Shown: piece after piece, positions 37,401 to 52,300 of the stretch | How the letters are laid out: each line of letters opens with the position of its first letter | Numbering within the stretch: position 1 is the first letter of the stretch | Source of the DNA: Nymphalis io | Taxonomy: Eukaryota > Arthropoda > Insecta > Lepidoptera > Nymphalidae | Length of the DNA: 64,000 bases | Assembly (NCBI RefSeq): GCF_905147045.1 | Contig: NC_065889.1 | Location: 7,197,001 to 7,261,000 of the forward strand | Direction of reading: 5' to 3' | Program-made: the position numbers and the translations under genes | Notes under the pieces: model-generated | What the model was told of the DNA's origin: nothing | The model's database searches: none | The model's input: only the letters and a program-made list of their open reading frames with translations

Positions 37401-40400
37401 GCAACAGAATTTCTTGGTATCACCATAGATTCTAAGCTTCAATGGGGTCCTAATATAAATAAATTGGCAAATAGACTCGGCAGCTCTGCAGCTTTCGCGG
37501 TAGTTATTTCCACAATATAATGTCTTATGGCATTCTACTCTGGGATAATGCAGCCTATATTGATACGATTTTTGAACTGCAGAAGAGGGTTATTTGTGCA
37601 ATTTATAACCTGAGCCCAGAAGAATCACTAAGATGTAAATTTAAAGAAATTAAAATAATGTCCCTTTCAATGTCATTATCATCCTTGAGACTGGTGGTTA
37701 GTATATGTCCAAGGTATTTAAATTGGAAAACTAGAGTCAAGCTCATATTATTAATTTTTACCGAAGGTATATATTTTTGGACATTTATTACCACTTTCAA
37801 ATATCATTATCATGCTTTTTTTACATCATATATAAGTCCATGTGTTTTGGCATAGCCTTCACAAGTTGCTAATAGTTTTCTTAGAACACAAACTCATGCG
37901 CTAAGCAAAACCATATCATCAGCGTAACTGATATTATTGACGTTAACTCCATCAATATGGCAACCAACATGCTGGTTATTGAGTATATCAATGAGCTCGT
38001 TAATATAAAGATTGAAGAGCGTAGGTGAGCTTAGCCCTCCTTGCCTTACCCCACATTCCAAGCAATATGATCGAGATAGCGCTCCATCCCATTTGACATT
38101 GTTAATTTGATTGTTATACCAATGTTTTAAAATTCTAGTAACCTCTGGTGGTATTTGTGTCTGTTTCAGCTTTGTCCAAAGGATATATAAATCATTTATA
38201 TTTATGATAATTCGTTCTGATAATATATCTAAAGCCTCATCTCTACCCTGAAATTTCTTTTCTTCTTCAATAGCATGTAGGCAAAGATTTCTTCATTCTT
38301 CTACATTTATGGCATTAGGTTTTTACTCAGCTTATATCATTATCATCTATATCAATCGTGGTACCATCAAAACCACTCCGATTTGACATTACAACATTAT
38401 TGTCTGATTTTAGTTTTTTATCATATTTAGTAAGACAAACGACGTTGTCTTCTACATGCTGTGTTTTAAAACCATACATTGACCATATATTCATGTGAAA
38501 ATTCAGTATATTATTTTGAATTACGCTCTTTCCTTTCCAAGTAGTTCAATTAGACTTTTCCCTCACGTTTCCCTTCATAATACAATAAGAAGGGTTCTTT
38601 GTCAAGATTGATCGTACATTTCTGTCCAGCTATTGTAGTCAAGAAACTATTGGTTTTACTTACTAGTAGTAGAATTTTCTACAACGCATAATTTAAGTAT
38701 TCCAAAAAAAAAAACGTTTCGTCAATTTCGAAGTATGTGACTTTATCGATTCGTTAATCGTAACTCAAAAAGGATCGGTTACTGATGACTATTACAATAA
38801 CAATTCGTTAAATATAGGAACCAGATTTTAGTTAAGAGCTTTCTTTAAAAAATGTTTTGGATTTAATCTCATTTAGAAAAAGCTTTTGTTATTTTCACCA
38901 CCATTTCAAGCAGTTATATTTTGTCGTCTATTTAAATATTATACATCATTTAGTCTGATAAATATTTGTAGATAAATTAATTTAAAACCTGCATTAATAA
39001 TATGAATGAATGCCAAATGTTAATTTGTTAGATTATAATATGCTTAGCGATAAAATGTCATTGCGAGAAAATGCACTTACATGTATATGCACTTGATAAT
39101 AAGATCTTGAACTTCTCGAATGTCTAGAAATGTAAATGTAATGTCCTGTATTTAAAACTTATAACGCAATACAACAAGTTTCCTGTTTTATTTAGCCGAC
39201 TTTCCGGGTAATTGTGATTACATGCTATTTCATTGGGTAATATGGATGATGACAGCGGCACTTCGATATCATTTCTGTGCCACACAGGAACTGGAGAGTC
39301 ATTAATCAATTCAAGATGGTACTTTGGACCCGTTTAGTGGAACGTATTACAAATATGTGTAAAAACAAGCTACATGCTATTTCTAAGGTGGCTTTACTTA
39401 TATTTAGTACAATTTTTAAATGCTTTATTGTCGGTTGAAAAGTATTTTAATGCTGTGTCAGACTACCTGTTCTTTTTTCAATTAAAATGTAAATTCTTTA
39501 TCAAATGATTCCTTTTTTATCTTTTCATGTATTTACGGATTAAATACACTATTTGAAGTCTAGATATTTGACTAAGCCAGTAAAACAATATAGTATTAAC
39601 AGCGTTAGTTTGTACAAAAACCAAACAATCTGAAGTATCTTAGAATTTTAAAATATGTATTAAATATTCATTTTTTTTAAACATAAACAATAAAAAAATC
39701 GTTTAAGAACAGTTCATATATTTATTAGTAATAGTTCGAATTGTAGCACAAAAGAAGTTAGGTATCAATTGAAGTCACATGCCCATCCTAATTCCAAAGA
39801 ACGAAGAGCTCGGCTATTGTGCGTCACGGTTAAGTAGCTGAGATCATGATGAAATTATCCTGTCAATGCCTGCGTGTCATAAACATCTTACCCATTTCCT
39901 GAAATATATCAGCAAAAAAATATATATATATTGCACGTCCAATTTTTTTTAATTTTATTTTGGCCAAATAAACCATTTCATATTCCGTCCTTAAAAACTA
40001 GTTAAAAAATTACAGAATAACGTAAAAAATGTAAATAATTTAGAAACTCAACAAAAGTTTAATACAAAGATGTACAAACAGACGTTAAGGTCAGCAAATG
40101 CAATCACACGCCGTGTCTGTTTCGGTAAGAACATGTTCAATGTATTTAAAATGTCGAGGGAGGTATACACGACACAAAGGTTTAGAGTCTATACGAATGG
40201 GAAGTACTAATCAAGGCGATGAGCGTCTTGTTAACAGACACATTATGTATACAATATACTACTCTACTTAGTCATACTGCACGTAGACTTATACGTATTG
40301 CAAACATTACTAAATACCAGGTGATGCGGGATATCTTAATTAAATGCAACCCATATGCACGACTTACGATTAAAATTATTATAATTGTAAATTAAACATA

Positions 40401-43400
40401 AATGTATTATGATCGTTCTAGTAATTTGACGTCATTAAAATCGTATCGAAGTATCCACATAAATAATTTATTAACTATTATTTATCAAGAATATACTTGT
40501 TAGCTTTTAGCTATGAATAATTTATCGGTTATCTAAATATATGATCAGTAATGAATCGTAAAAATGTTTTCTTTATAATAAAATAATTAAATATTTAATA
40601 AAACTATAATACATATTATGTATGTATTGAGGAATAAATATACCCCAGATCTCGTGTAGAGTAAAACACGCGTAGAGACACTATGATACATATATTAAAT
40701 ATAATCAAACCTTTCAATTAAAACAATACTAATTGCAGCTTTCTATATGACATTGTATTTTTTTAATATTATTGTGAAATAACTTTGATCTTCCAAACTT
40801 TGCTTGTTTTTTTAATTTTTGTTAGTATTATATATTATTATATTAAGGTCTTCAACAACACTACAATGTTTTTTTAATATAAAATAGGAAGACGGGCGAG
40901 CATATGGACCACCTGATGGTAAGTGGTCACCGTCACCTATAGACATTGGCATTGTAAGAAATGTTAACCATCGCTTACATCACCAATGCGCCACCAACCT
41001 TGGGAACTAAAATGTTATGTCCCTTGTACCTGTAATTACACCGTCTCACTCACCCTTCAAACCGGAACACAACAATACCAAGTACTGCTGTTTTGCGGTA
41101 GAATATCTGATGAGTGGGTGGTACCTACCCAGACGAGCTTGCACAAAGCTCTACTACCAGTCAAATGTGTTGTTATGGTAGACTTTAATGCTAAAGTGGG
41201 AGTACAAGATAGCGGTGAATCGAAAGTCGGACCTTCGGCTTGGGCTGCAGAAATCACAGGGAGCAAATGCTGGTAAACTTTCTCGAAGCGCAGGGGCTCT
41301 TTTTGATGAATTCTTTCTTTCAAAAGAAGCCCCAGAGAAGGTGGACCTGGTGAAGTCCTATAACGTGACAAGGAACGAGATAGACTTTATCATTTCGAAT
41401 AAAAGGCATATTTAGAGATGTCTCAGTAATTAACAGGTTTACTACCAGAAGTGATCACCGCTTGGTTCGAGGCACTCTAGATATCGACTTCAAAGCCGAA
41501 AAATCGCGAATGATTCGCGAATCGCGAATGCTACTCTCCGACCTACCATGCTCCAAGCTGCTCAAGGCGCCGAAAAGTTCCAAATGGAACTTCAAAATCA
41601 ATTTACCGCGTTGGAAACCGTAAGCACTATTGATGAGAAAATCGACACGCTGGTTAAAATACTGCAAAACCCGCAAGAGTTTTCCGCCACAGAAAGGAGA
41701 CGACGCACCAAAACTCTCTGCTAAAACACTCGAGTTCACGAGGAAACGATGAGAACTACTATCGTTTTTGTCAGATAAGGCCTTAAACCGAACAATATAA
41801 ACGCTGACGCTACGCGATCTCCGATGCTCCAATACTCGTGCCATCAAGGCTGCTATTGAGAAAAATTGGGGATCGAAAGTGTTCGCTCGCAAGTTTGGGA
41901 GGCCGTGTCTGACTAAACTTAAAACTGAAAATGGTGGGGTCGTTACCTCTAGGCCTAAGATTGTCGGAGAAGTAGAGAGGTTTTATGGGCAGTTATTCTC
42001 TTCAAGATCGGATAAGCCTGTAGGAATCAGTATTGATGACCAGCACGCTCCTCTTACGCGCCATTACTCAGCTCCCGGTCGTTGATCCAGACGGGATTAG
42101 GGCGGCTCTAGAACAGCTTAAAAACAACAAAGCTCCGGGAGATGACAGAATCACAACAGAGTTGCTTAAGGCAGGCGGGACTCCAGTCCTGAAAGCGCTA
42201 GCAGGCCTCTTTAATTCCATCATCCAACATGATAAGACCTTGGAAACGTGGAGCGGGAGTGAGGTGGTATTGTTTTTCAAGAAAGGTCTCTTGAAAAACT
42301 ACAGACCAATCTCCCTTCTGAGTCACGTGTATAAGCTGTTCTCAAGAGTCCTCACGAAACGACGACTTGACGAGTTCCAGCCCCCAGAGCAAGCCAAGCT
42401 TTCGATTAGCCTACAGCACTGTGGACCACATCCATACTGTTCGGCAGATTGAGCAGAAGACCGAAGAGTACAATCAGCTGCTGTGCATGGCATTTGTGGA
42501 CTACGAGAAAGCCTTCGACTCCATCGAAACCTGGGCAGCGCTATATCAAGGTATAGAGATATATCGAGGTACTGAGATGTCTGTACAACGCCGCTACAAT
42601 GACTGTCCACGTCCAGGACTGTAAGACGAAGACGATCCAACTGCGCAGAGGGGAGAGACAGGGGGATGTAATATCCCCGAAACTGTTCACCACCGCGTTG
42701 GAAGATGTTTTAAAGGATCAATGGATTGGACTAGGTATGGAGTCAATATATACGGCGAGTACATCTCACACCTACGATTTACCGATGATATCGTCATCAT
42801 AGCAGAGTCGCTAGAACAACTCACCGAAATGCTGCGTAGCCTAGGAAAGTCTTCCCGACGTCAGTCTCGGTATGAACTTGGACAAGACCAAGGTCATGTT
42901 CAATAGGAATGTCGTGCCGGGACCGATATACGTCGAAGGGAAACTTCTCGAAGTTGTTAGTGAATATACCTATACCTACATAAGACAGATCATACAAGTC
43001 GGAACAACTTCGAGAAGAAAGCCGATCAAAGAATTCGCTTGGGATGGGCAGCATTTGGCAACCTTCATCAAGTCCTCAAGTCGTCTATACCGCAGTGTTT
43101 GAAGACGAGAGTCTTCAACCATTACCTGCCATGACATACGGTGCCGAAACGTGGACACTAATTGCAGGACTAGTCCACAAATTCAAAGTCAGCGTGCTAT
43201 GGAGCGAGCTATTCTCGGAGTATCTTTGAAGGATAAAATCAGAAATAAAATTATCCGGAAAAGAAACGGAGTCACCGACATAGCTTGACCGCGGGACCGC
43301 GGATCGGCAAACGCAGCGTAGGGTGCTCTCCAGCCAGATGAACTGATGACCTTAGGAACGTGGTGGGCACCAACTGGATGCGGAAGGCGGAGGACCGGGA

Positions 43401-46313
43401 GCTTTGGCGCGCCTTAGGAAAGGCCTATGTTCAGTAGTAGACAATGATTGGCTGTTGATTATATATTATAGAAAATAAATCTGACAGTCAGTTTCTTTCT
43501 GACCGCATATTTTAATTAGCAACAAAATTTCAAGTAATAAAAAAAACAGCGATTATTGAAAATAAATTAATGAAAAATGTAGTTGTCAGTTATCTTTCAC
43601 GAAACTAGTATTAAAGTGTAATAAAATACAACCTAATAAAAATAAAAAATATAAAAAAAACTTTAGTTTAATTTTAGAATATCTTTAAGGTTTTTGTAAT
43701 AGTCGCTAAAAAAATATTCGTAATGAATTCTGTTATAGTTGATTTTCAATTTGAATTCAAATTATTCCAAATACGTTTTCTTTATCCGTTTGGTTTATCA
43801 ACTACAATAGTAAAACTATGAATAAGAAATTGAACCAGTTTAACACATTGCACCGTGTCCTCGTGATAAGTAATGCTCATACATATTATTATTAAAATCG
43901 TGAATCAATATCGTTTGCATTATAATATGTAATAAAGGTTTTATGTATTTATTTTTTAATTTGTTTCTCATTTATTACTCCTTATTCAAATCGACTTAAT
44001 ATTTGTTTCATATGGCAACATTGATTTCGGATCTATGAAACAGATAAACACCAATAAATACAGATGATGATGCTGTTACGAAATCTTAACAATCCTTTGT
44101 AAATGGTCGAGGAGGACGAGCAAGGGTTGCGTGAACAAGTCTAGAGTATTCGAAAGGAAGAATGACACATCGCAGTGCTTATTCAATTATTGAGATGGGA
44201 TCTCGAGTTTTGCTTCAATTAAATCGTCCTAATCCAAGTCTATAGAAATGTGAATTTTATTACACAGCGGATACTGACAATAAATTTAATAATTACAATT
44301 AATGAGTAGTAGAGTTGATTATTGATGATAATTTATAACTCATTTCGCACAAAATAGAAACAGTGACATTTGGAATTTTAAGTTTCTAAACAATTTTTTA
44401 ACGTAAAATTAGGTGATTTTATAATTAATTATTCTTTATTTCTCAATAAACTTACAACTGAAACCAATTAATATTTTTTTGCTTCTTCTCATTTTATCAT
44501 AAATTGCACCCGTGCGAGACGGTGCAAATCGCTAGTAACTTTATAAAAACAAAAACACTTTTATTTACAGATTATTAAAACTAATTTAGCTTAACTCTAT
44601 CGATAATACAAAACATCCTTACACAATTTTGTACATAACTGACTGATGTTGATTATACAAGTTTCATTGTGATAGTCCCTGAAATGCAACCGTTCTCATT
44701 TAGGCACCAAATAGTGATGATATGCTCCTGACTATATCAGCCACGGTGGCAACTTTGTGTTCCTATTCCCTGACTATCGTTATTCGATAGAACGGCAATC
44801 CGTCACAACCCCCGAATTGAGGCGCAGGACCAACAGCTTTACGTGCTCTACGTAACGCAGTCATTGTATGTGTAACACTATCCATGTCTAATGATAATTT
44901 CTTAACAAATCTAATAATATTTTGTCAACTGAAGTTGTTCGTCTATCAAAAATATTATAGCGGCTTTGCATGTGTCACCACTTCTTTACAATTTCTTTTT
45001 ACAGTATGCTTTGTACCGCTGAATTTCATACTCTAATTAGACACTCGATAACAGAAGGATACTTGATCCCATTACGAATCGAAATTATCAATCTAAGTTT
45101 AAGATCCTCGCTTTATATAATCTGGGTCATCCAAGCTCTTTACTTATACTCAGAGGACTAAGCTTGACATTTTTATAATTTACAATAAGTGGTTACTTTC
45201 AACTATAGAATAAAGCACTACAGCACATATAAATCTCTCGTTAAACCGTCAATGCGTCGCTTGTTTTTTGGTATAATAACTCATAAGAAATTTTTTTATA
45301 TGGTCAAAGGATGTACATTTAGATAATAGCGTTGAATATTACCTAAAGAGTTTTTATGTTAAAATCGACGCCAAGGTAAATGACTTCCGCAGTCCCTATG
45401 TAATAATGAGAATGGCTAATATAGTGATTATTACATACTCGTAAGTGAACTGGTCATCTGACACGGAGTGACCTTCGGAAACAAGTTAATCGCTACATCC
45501 TTGTTTATATTATAAAATTGTATCGACTAGTCTTGCTCTATAATATGTTTTGTAAACAAAGGTCAATGTGACCTGCTTAAATAAATAACTTTTTATTTCA
45601 TTCCGAGATATATGGAATAGTAAGGTAGTAAAGCGTCTACTTTAGCGAAAAAATCCATTATTGTTGTAAAACTCTATAACAACTGATACAATAATTTTAA
45701 AATACATTTAATTAAGATGAGCCATTCGCATTAATGTATACTTTAAAAGACGCAATAAGCGCACATTAAAAATATCTTACATTTTTTAAAGTATTCTTTA
45801 CATAAGCAGTGCACTTGCTCATTAATTAATGAATATTAACGCAATAACACAAACGTAACGACATGCTGGCTATTCTGATTATGAAAAAGTACTTACATAT
45901 ATTTATAGATTGCGGAAAAAAATATTTTAATCATGTTAAAGATGGTATATAGGTTTAAAATTTATAGAGAAAATGTATCTTTTTTTAATAGAACATTTTC
46001 ACTTATATAAAAAATATAATAATACAAAATTTAAAATAATTTTTATGCATAATACTAAAAGGCTTTACATTAAGTTTAAAAGTGTTAATAATTATATTAG
46101 ATTAGCTTATACGCTTAATATGCAAGAAGCGTGCTTGCAGGGTGCATGTTGAATCTAGAACTTAAAAATGCATAACACGTTTTCCAGCATGTGGGTACAC
46201 GAATACCAGACTTTCACTCGATTGATCATTCATGTTACATAAATTGCCACAAATGGTTATATATTCGAAAATTAAAAAAAACTTTATCCTTATCATTCAA
46301 TTTATCTTCGATG

Positions 46314-46356
<43 letters not shown>

Positions 46357-49300
46357 TTTATGCTTCAGATAGATAGCCGCAATGGCTCAGTGGCCTTTTA
46401 TGAGAGTTGATTATCATACGTCAATTTTAACCGATGGTCCCGGGTTCAAATCCCTTAAGCATCACAAACTCAGTGAAATTATCATGTACTTCATTCATTG
46501 TCTTATTTTTTCTCCTGCTCAGAGATGAAAGGAAAAATTTCGATAGGAAATCTTACATTTAATGGATAATATTCTGCTTGAGAGTGTGGCTACACTTGAC
46601 CAACCACACTGTCCTCTAACTCACAATATGGTGGAACTAGATCGGCAAGATGTATGGAAAATATTTGACGGATTTTTAAGGTCGTTTAAAAAACCAAACT
46701 TTCAAAATAAAGAATCTATTATAGCGTTCAATGTCATATAATTCATAAGAAATTCTTTTAAATATATATATATATATATATTCAGAGTTCGTCTTTCGAA
46801 TACTGAATATATATATATATATATATATTCAGTATTCGAGTTTCGTGACGAACTCTTGACGAACTAAATAAAAACTTTTATAGTATTAAAAACAAAGATC
46901 GGTTAGATATTTAACTGTATAACGAAAGCACTAAAAACAAATTTGTTTTTAAGTTAAATACGGCTACGTTTAAGAGAAACTATTTTAAAGCATTCTACTT
47001 TATATAAGTCGCATTGCCAAGTCTATGCATGCTATCTGTGGGCACGTGTGACGTCGATTGTAGCCAAACCACGCCATTTCTTTTCAGTTAGAAAGAAAAA
47101 AATAAAGGCCGGACTGGCGTGAATAACTTTTATACCTTTATTTATTTCAGTGCGGTCGTGCACACTTTGCTATTTTTTTTCTTTAGGCAACTGATTCGCA
47201 AGAATTTAAACATGATTGGTTTACCTTTATTCTTAGAATTGACGCAAATGATAATAGATACCAAGAAAATAACTTAAGCTGAATACACACTTACACACTG
47301 ACTACTAGCTAGCATCGTATTAATATAACACGTTTTGCATTTGCAATCATTTTACGAACTCGATTATAATTTGAGTTGCTGTAAATTTGTTTTAAACATT
47401 TATTGGAATGGTGGGAAAAGGTCAGTTTAAGCCGCAGCTAACGATAATAACATAATCATAATCAATTAGATAGATTGTGTAAACCATCGCGTCGAAGCTA
47501 AACAGGGACAAGGCAATGAAACGATCGCTTGTGACGCCATAACGGTAGACTTTAAAAAAATACCAATGCCCTAACTTAATAATAATTCATATATCGGACT
47601 AATACTATAAATGGGAAAGTAACTGTCTTTTTGTTACCTCATTACGTTTAAACCAATCGTAATGAAATTTTATGTAAAACTAGACTGGAAATTGGATAAG
47701 GGCATAGTCTAGTTTATTACTATTGCGATCTATAGCGAAACTAAACTTGATCGGAGTCACGTAGATCAACTATTAGTTTTTTTCAAATTGTTTTTCATTA
47801 AATAACCAATCATCAAATATTTGATGTTACATAAAAGTTAACGAAAAATATACTTGATTAGTTTGTTATTATATAACCTGCTTACATTTCCGTCGTCCCT
47901 TGTGCAATTCGAATGAGAGAGGATTAATGAACTCCCCGAACGTCGAAACATCCAATGCGGAAACTGCAATATGTTGATAAACATTGCTACAGCATTAATG
48001 GAATTATGAAATGCAACGTGATAACTTCCGAATAGTGGGAAAAACGATAATGGTTATTATAAATTAAAAATATTTCTTTGTTTTACGTGTATGAAAAAAA
48101 ATACGACAATTTGAAACGCAATTATTATGATTATCGCCCGAAGCCCAACTGATTTTACAAATGCTTTTAATTATCATACATTCGATAACTGTTGTTTCAC
48201 TTCGTTAAGGGGGAAGTCCATACCAGTCAGAAATACAACAAACAACCTCTAACCATAATAAGCAAAGTTTATTATCATTAACAACTATTTATAATAAAAA
48301 AAGTGAACTGTTTGAATTAGAATGATGAAATCGCTTCACTTCTTTGTATAACCTAAAATATACGAATAACGTTGTATTAAAAAATTTGGTGCTTATAACG
48401 CCAAGCAGTTTAGCATCTTATGGAATTCTTTTAAATGCCAGATGAACATGGTCGCTTAACTTGTTCAGGTACTATTTGCTTAACAGTTAACAGATGTGAA
48501 TGTAACGTGACTTGCTCATTGTGTGAATTAAGTACATTTTTACATATACAAACGTTTTATATTAAATACGTACTACATAAAAAATTATAAAAAAATCGAT
48601 CTTAGTCTATCATTAAATTTATGTTCAAAACATTTTCAATTTCATTTAGTTTATTTGAATATCAAATAAACTTAAATATACCAACTAGTAACAGACGAAT
48701 AATGTTCGTGTGTCCCCCACTGTGCTAAAGAGGAAAATAGCCTTAAAGCTATTCGTCGGAATTTCTGTAAACCGATGTTTCGATTTCATCACGAACGCGA
48801 CATAAATATACACACATATTAAGCATATGATAACTCAGTAGTGCGTATCCGGATTAGAACCTACGAACGTGTCCTACCAATTGGGCCATCTCAATTCTTT
48901 TTTAACGCTACTCGTGATTTTCAATTGAAATTATCGTGACGAAAACATCATGAGTGTGAAGAAATCCAAAAAAAACCCTTATCCTTCTCCCTACGTACAC
49001 CAGTTCCTCGTGTACAGGCTGTTATCGTATTTTATGGGAAAGTTTTGAATTTAAAACATTAAAAAAAACTATAATATATTTATATAATAAGAATCGATGT
49101 ATCGGTGATTTAACTACACAAACATTAACAATCTGCACGTACCTATATGACCCAAATGTACTAGGTATGTCATGACAAATTAGCCTACTTAAAAAAAACA
49201 ATATAAATACCTACTCGGAAAATATCTACTTGGACAACAGAATATAAATAATACGAAATCAATGATATTATATATGTAAAAGGAAGTACGACATAGATTC

Positions 49301-52300
49301 TTTACTCTTGACCGCTTCGTTATTAGTTATACAAAGTGACACTAATATGCCACAATCGCTAACATATAGAAAAGTAAACATGATACCGGTTATAATTCTT
49401 ATTCACAAGTAGATTTATACGCTTTCACTACCTATATTTACATATTTCAATGCCAACATTGCTTAGAAAAACATATCTCATTAAATTAGTTAAAAAAAAT
49501 AAAGTTAATCCTTTGATAACTTCACTTCGCTACTGTTATTGTAAAATTCCATATCTAAAAATTATATTCGAATTTTAAGCTTTAAGAAGTCTTACGTTTT
49601 TATGTGTGTGTGTGTGTGAAAAACAAATTATACATATTAGTAAAGTTTGAGAAAATAATTGTTATTTTCAAACCACATTAATGACTTGCAACTTTCAGTA
49701 TGTTTAGGGACATGTTTTGTTCCATCAAATATATATATGTATATATTTTACTGCAGGAAAAAAATATTACAGTGTACCTATAAGCAGCTTCTAAAGCAAT
49801 TAAAAGAAAAGAAATTGCAGAATTATTCTTATCGCGGTCTTCTAATCGTCTTTTTCCTGGAAAACACTGCGCTGATTGTTGAAATATAATATGCCTTCTT
49901 AGGTATACATGTAAAACATAATTGTAGACTATTTAAAAACAATAGTTAAATATTAATTTAGTAAATATTTTGATACTTTACATTTTTAAAAATAATAAAC
50001 GAATAAAAGAACGAGTTTCGGCCATGACAACCAAAGTCAAGGCATAGCTAACTGCGCATGAAACAGTATAGTGCACAAGTTTGCGCAAACATAGGGGTTC
50101 TTCTTTATTTAGTTCTTATTTTTATAATCCAATGGGACTGGAATACGACAAGCCTGGAGAGAGCAGGTGCTTGCCGAAGCATGGATGTAAAAAGACTGCT
50201 TGCTTCCTAGCTTCAGGTTGCTAGTGAGAATTACTTATAAAGAAAAGTCAATAACTTCTAATATAAATCCCGGTTATTATTAAGAACTTAAAAAAACTAA
50301 ATTACTTAGTTTACAATATTATGACACGGAGTCGTCTGTTGACAATGGAATGATAATCAAATATTTTAATTCACTTATAATTAACCGTTAATATAAAACG
50401 TTATTGAAACACGAAAATAAAAATATTAGGAGGTCAAACAAAATCTGACATCGAAACCTGATCAGCCTTAACATGGTTTCATTTTTTCTCTTTGTACTCA
50501 TCGCATAGAATATGTAAATCCATAGATAAATATCTTACAAAATCAGTTTAAACATTCATGAACATAATTATCAATTTGCAAGTGAAATATAAAGCAATTG
50601 ATTTTAAACAACTATATATACTCGGCTTTACATATACTCGTAACTAGCTATCCATCCCGACTTCGTAGGGGTCTTTTACCTTATGCTTTTTTTATTTAAC
50701 CATACCACACATATTAGGTACTTCTGGAAATATTAACTTTCTAATAGTGGAATGGTTATTAAAATCGGTGCAGTATTTTCTTAGTGCCGATATACCGAAT
50801 ATAAACAAATAAAGTATAAATTGTATTTTATTTATATACATCTATATAAATTTTATAGCCAACGTAAATAAAGTATACTTTTGTTTTGACATATATTAAC
50901 TTATATAAATATTTATTTTTGTAAGAGCCAAAATATGCCAAGATATACATGTCAGTCAGAAGTACATCTGTGTTGTAGGAAAATACAGTCAGGAAACCTA
51001 CACGTATCGGATATTCTTTGACATATCACATAATATGTATTCAGCCACCCACACTGGAGCAGTGATCCAGTTACTTTATTAATTATTTTTATGGTATTAA
51101 TAAATAAAACTTTTTGTAGATGCTTAAATAATCATATAATGTTATATCATATTCATGCTCTCACATTTATCACAAGCTTTAAATAGGCTATTATAAACTC
51201 ATATTAGATTTTCATTAATTGTCCACTGTATTTATAAAGGATAAAGTGTTTTTGTTTTACAAGCAATGTATTTGTTTTAATTCATATATTTAAAAATACA
51301 TTATTTCATAACAAATAGAAATAGATCACGGTGCTTAAAATTATTATAATTTTGTTAATAAACGATTTATGTTGGTGGTAAAATTCCATAACCTGTAACT
51401 AAAAAAAATACTTGAATTCAAAAATGTATAGAATAACGGTTACTCGATCTCGTATAGAAATGAAGTAACTGTGTGTAATCAAAGGAATAGAGTAACTATA
51501 TTACCCGGCGATATATATTGCATATCAACCTTTGCAACACATATAGTGAAATGGAAGAAGTAGAATGAATTGAGATTTTAAATGATTAAAAGTTTTTCTT
51601 AGAATTCTTTAATAGAATCATTTTAACAATTCAGAAACTCATAAATGTTTTATCAACTCTTAATATAATTTTAAAAATATAATTAGTTACTTCCTTTTGT
51701 TTCTGATTTTGTTCTTTATTTAAATATTTTTATTTTCAGATATTATTTTATTTTTGATTTGAATATTTTGTAATTGTGTTTGTGAATGGTGTGTTATCCT
51801 GTGATTGGTTGTGCATAGTTAGTTTAAGTTAATGTAAAAAGTGAATTTGAATGTGTGTTATGTACAACTGTTAGAGATCCAAATAAATAAATATAATTGA
51901 TAACGGACTGTTAGCGTTTCGCGCGACAGAGATAACTCTCTACGAAGCCGGAATTAGTCGATTGTCTCTTTTCAATGGTGGATGTGCAATATTTATTACT
52001 GAGTACTATACTAAATTTTTTGCCGGTTCTTTTCTGTGGAACCGAACCGGTAATATCGCTAAAGTTAATTACATTTCAATAAAATATGTACATTTTTAAT
52101 GGGAAATATGAGTCAAGTATTTCCATTGGTATTTATGTGTTCGTAAAAATAATAATTAAACTAAAAATAATTATTTTATTTTGTAAAACTATAAATATTA
52201 TGAATGCCCTTCTAGTTTTACTCAATCGAAAAACAACGATTTCGTAAAATCGTATGATTGAAGGATGTCTTGACTATCTTACAACTACATAAATAAGATA

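Noticed and set aside
41057..43158. Several minus-strand open frames as genes
   Set aside because: They are antisense shadows of the RTE LINE and the family A repeat.
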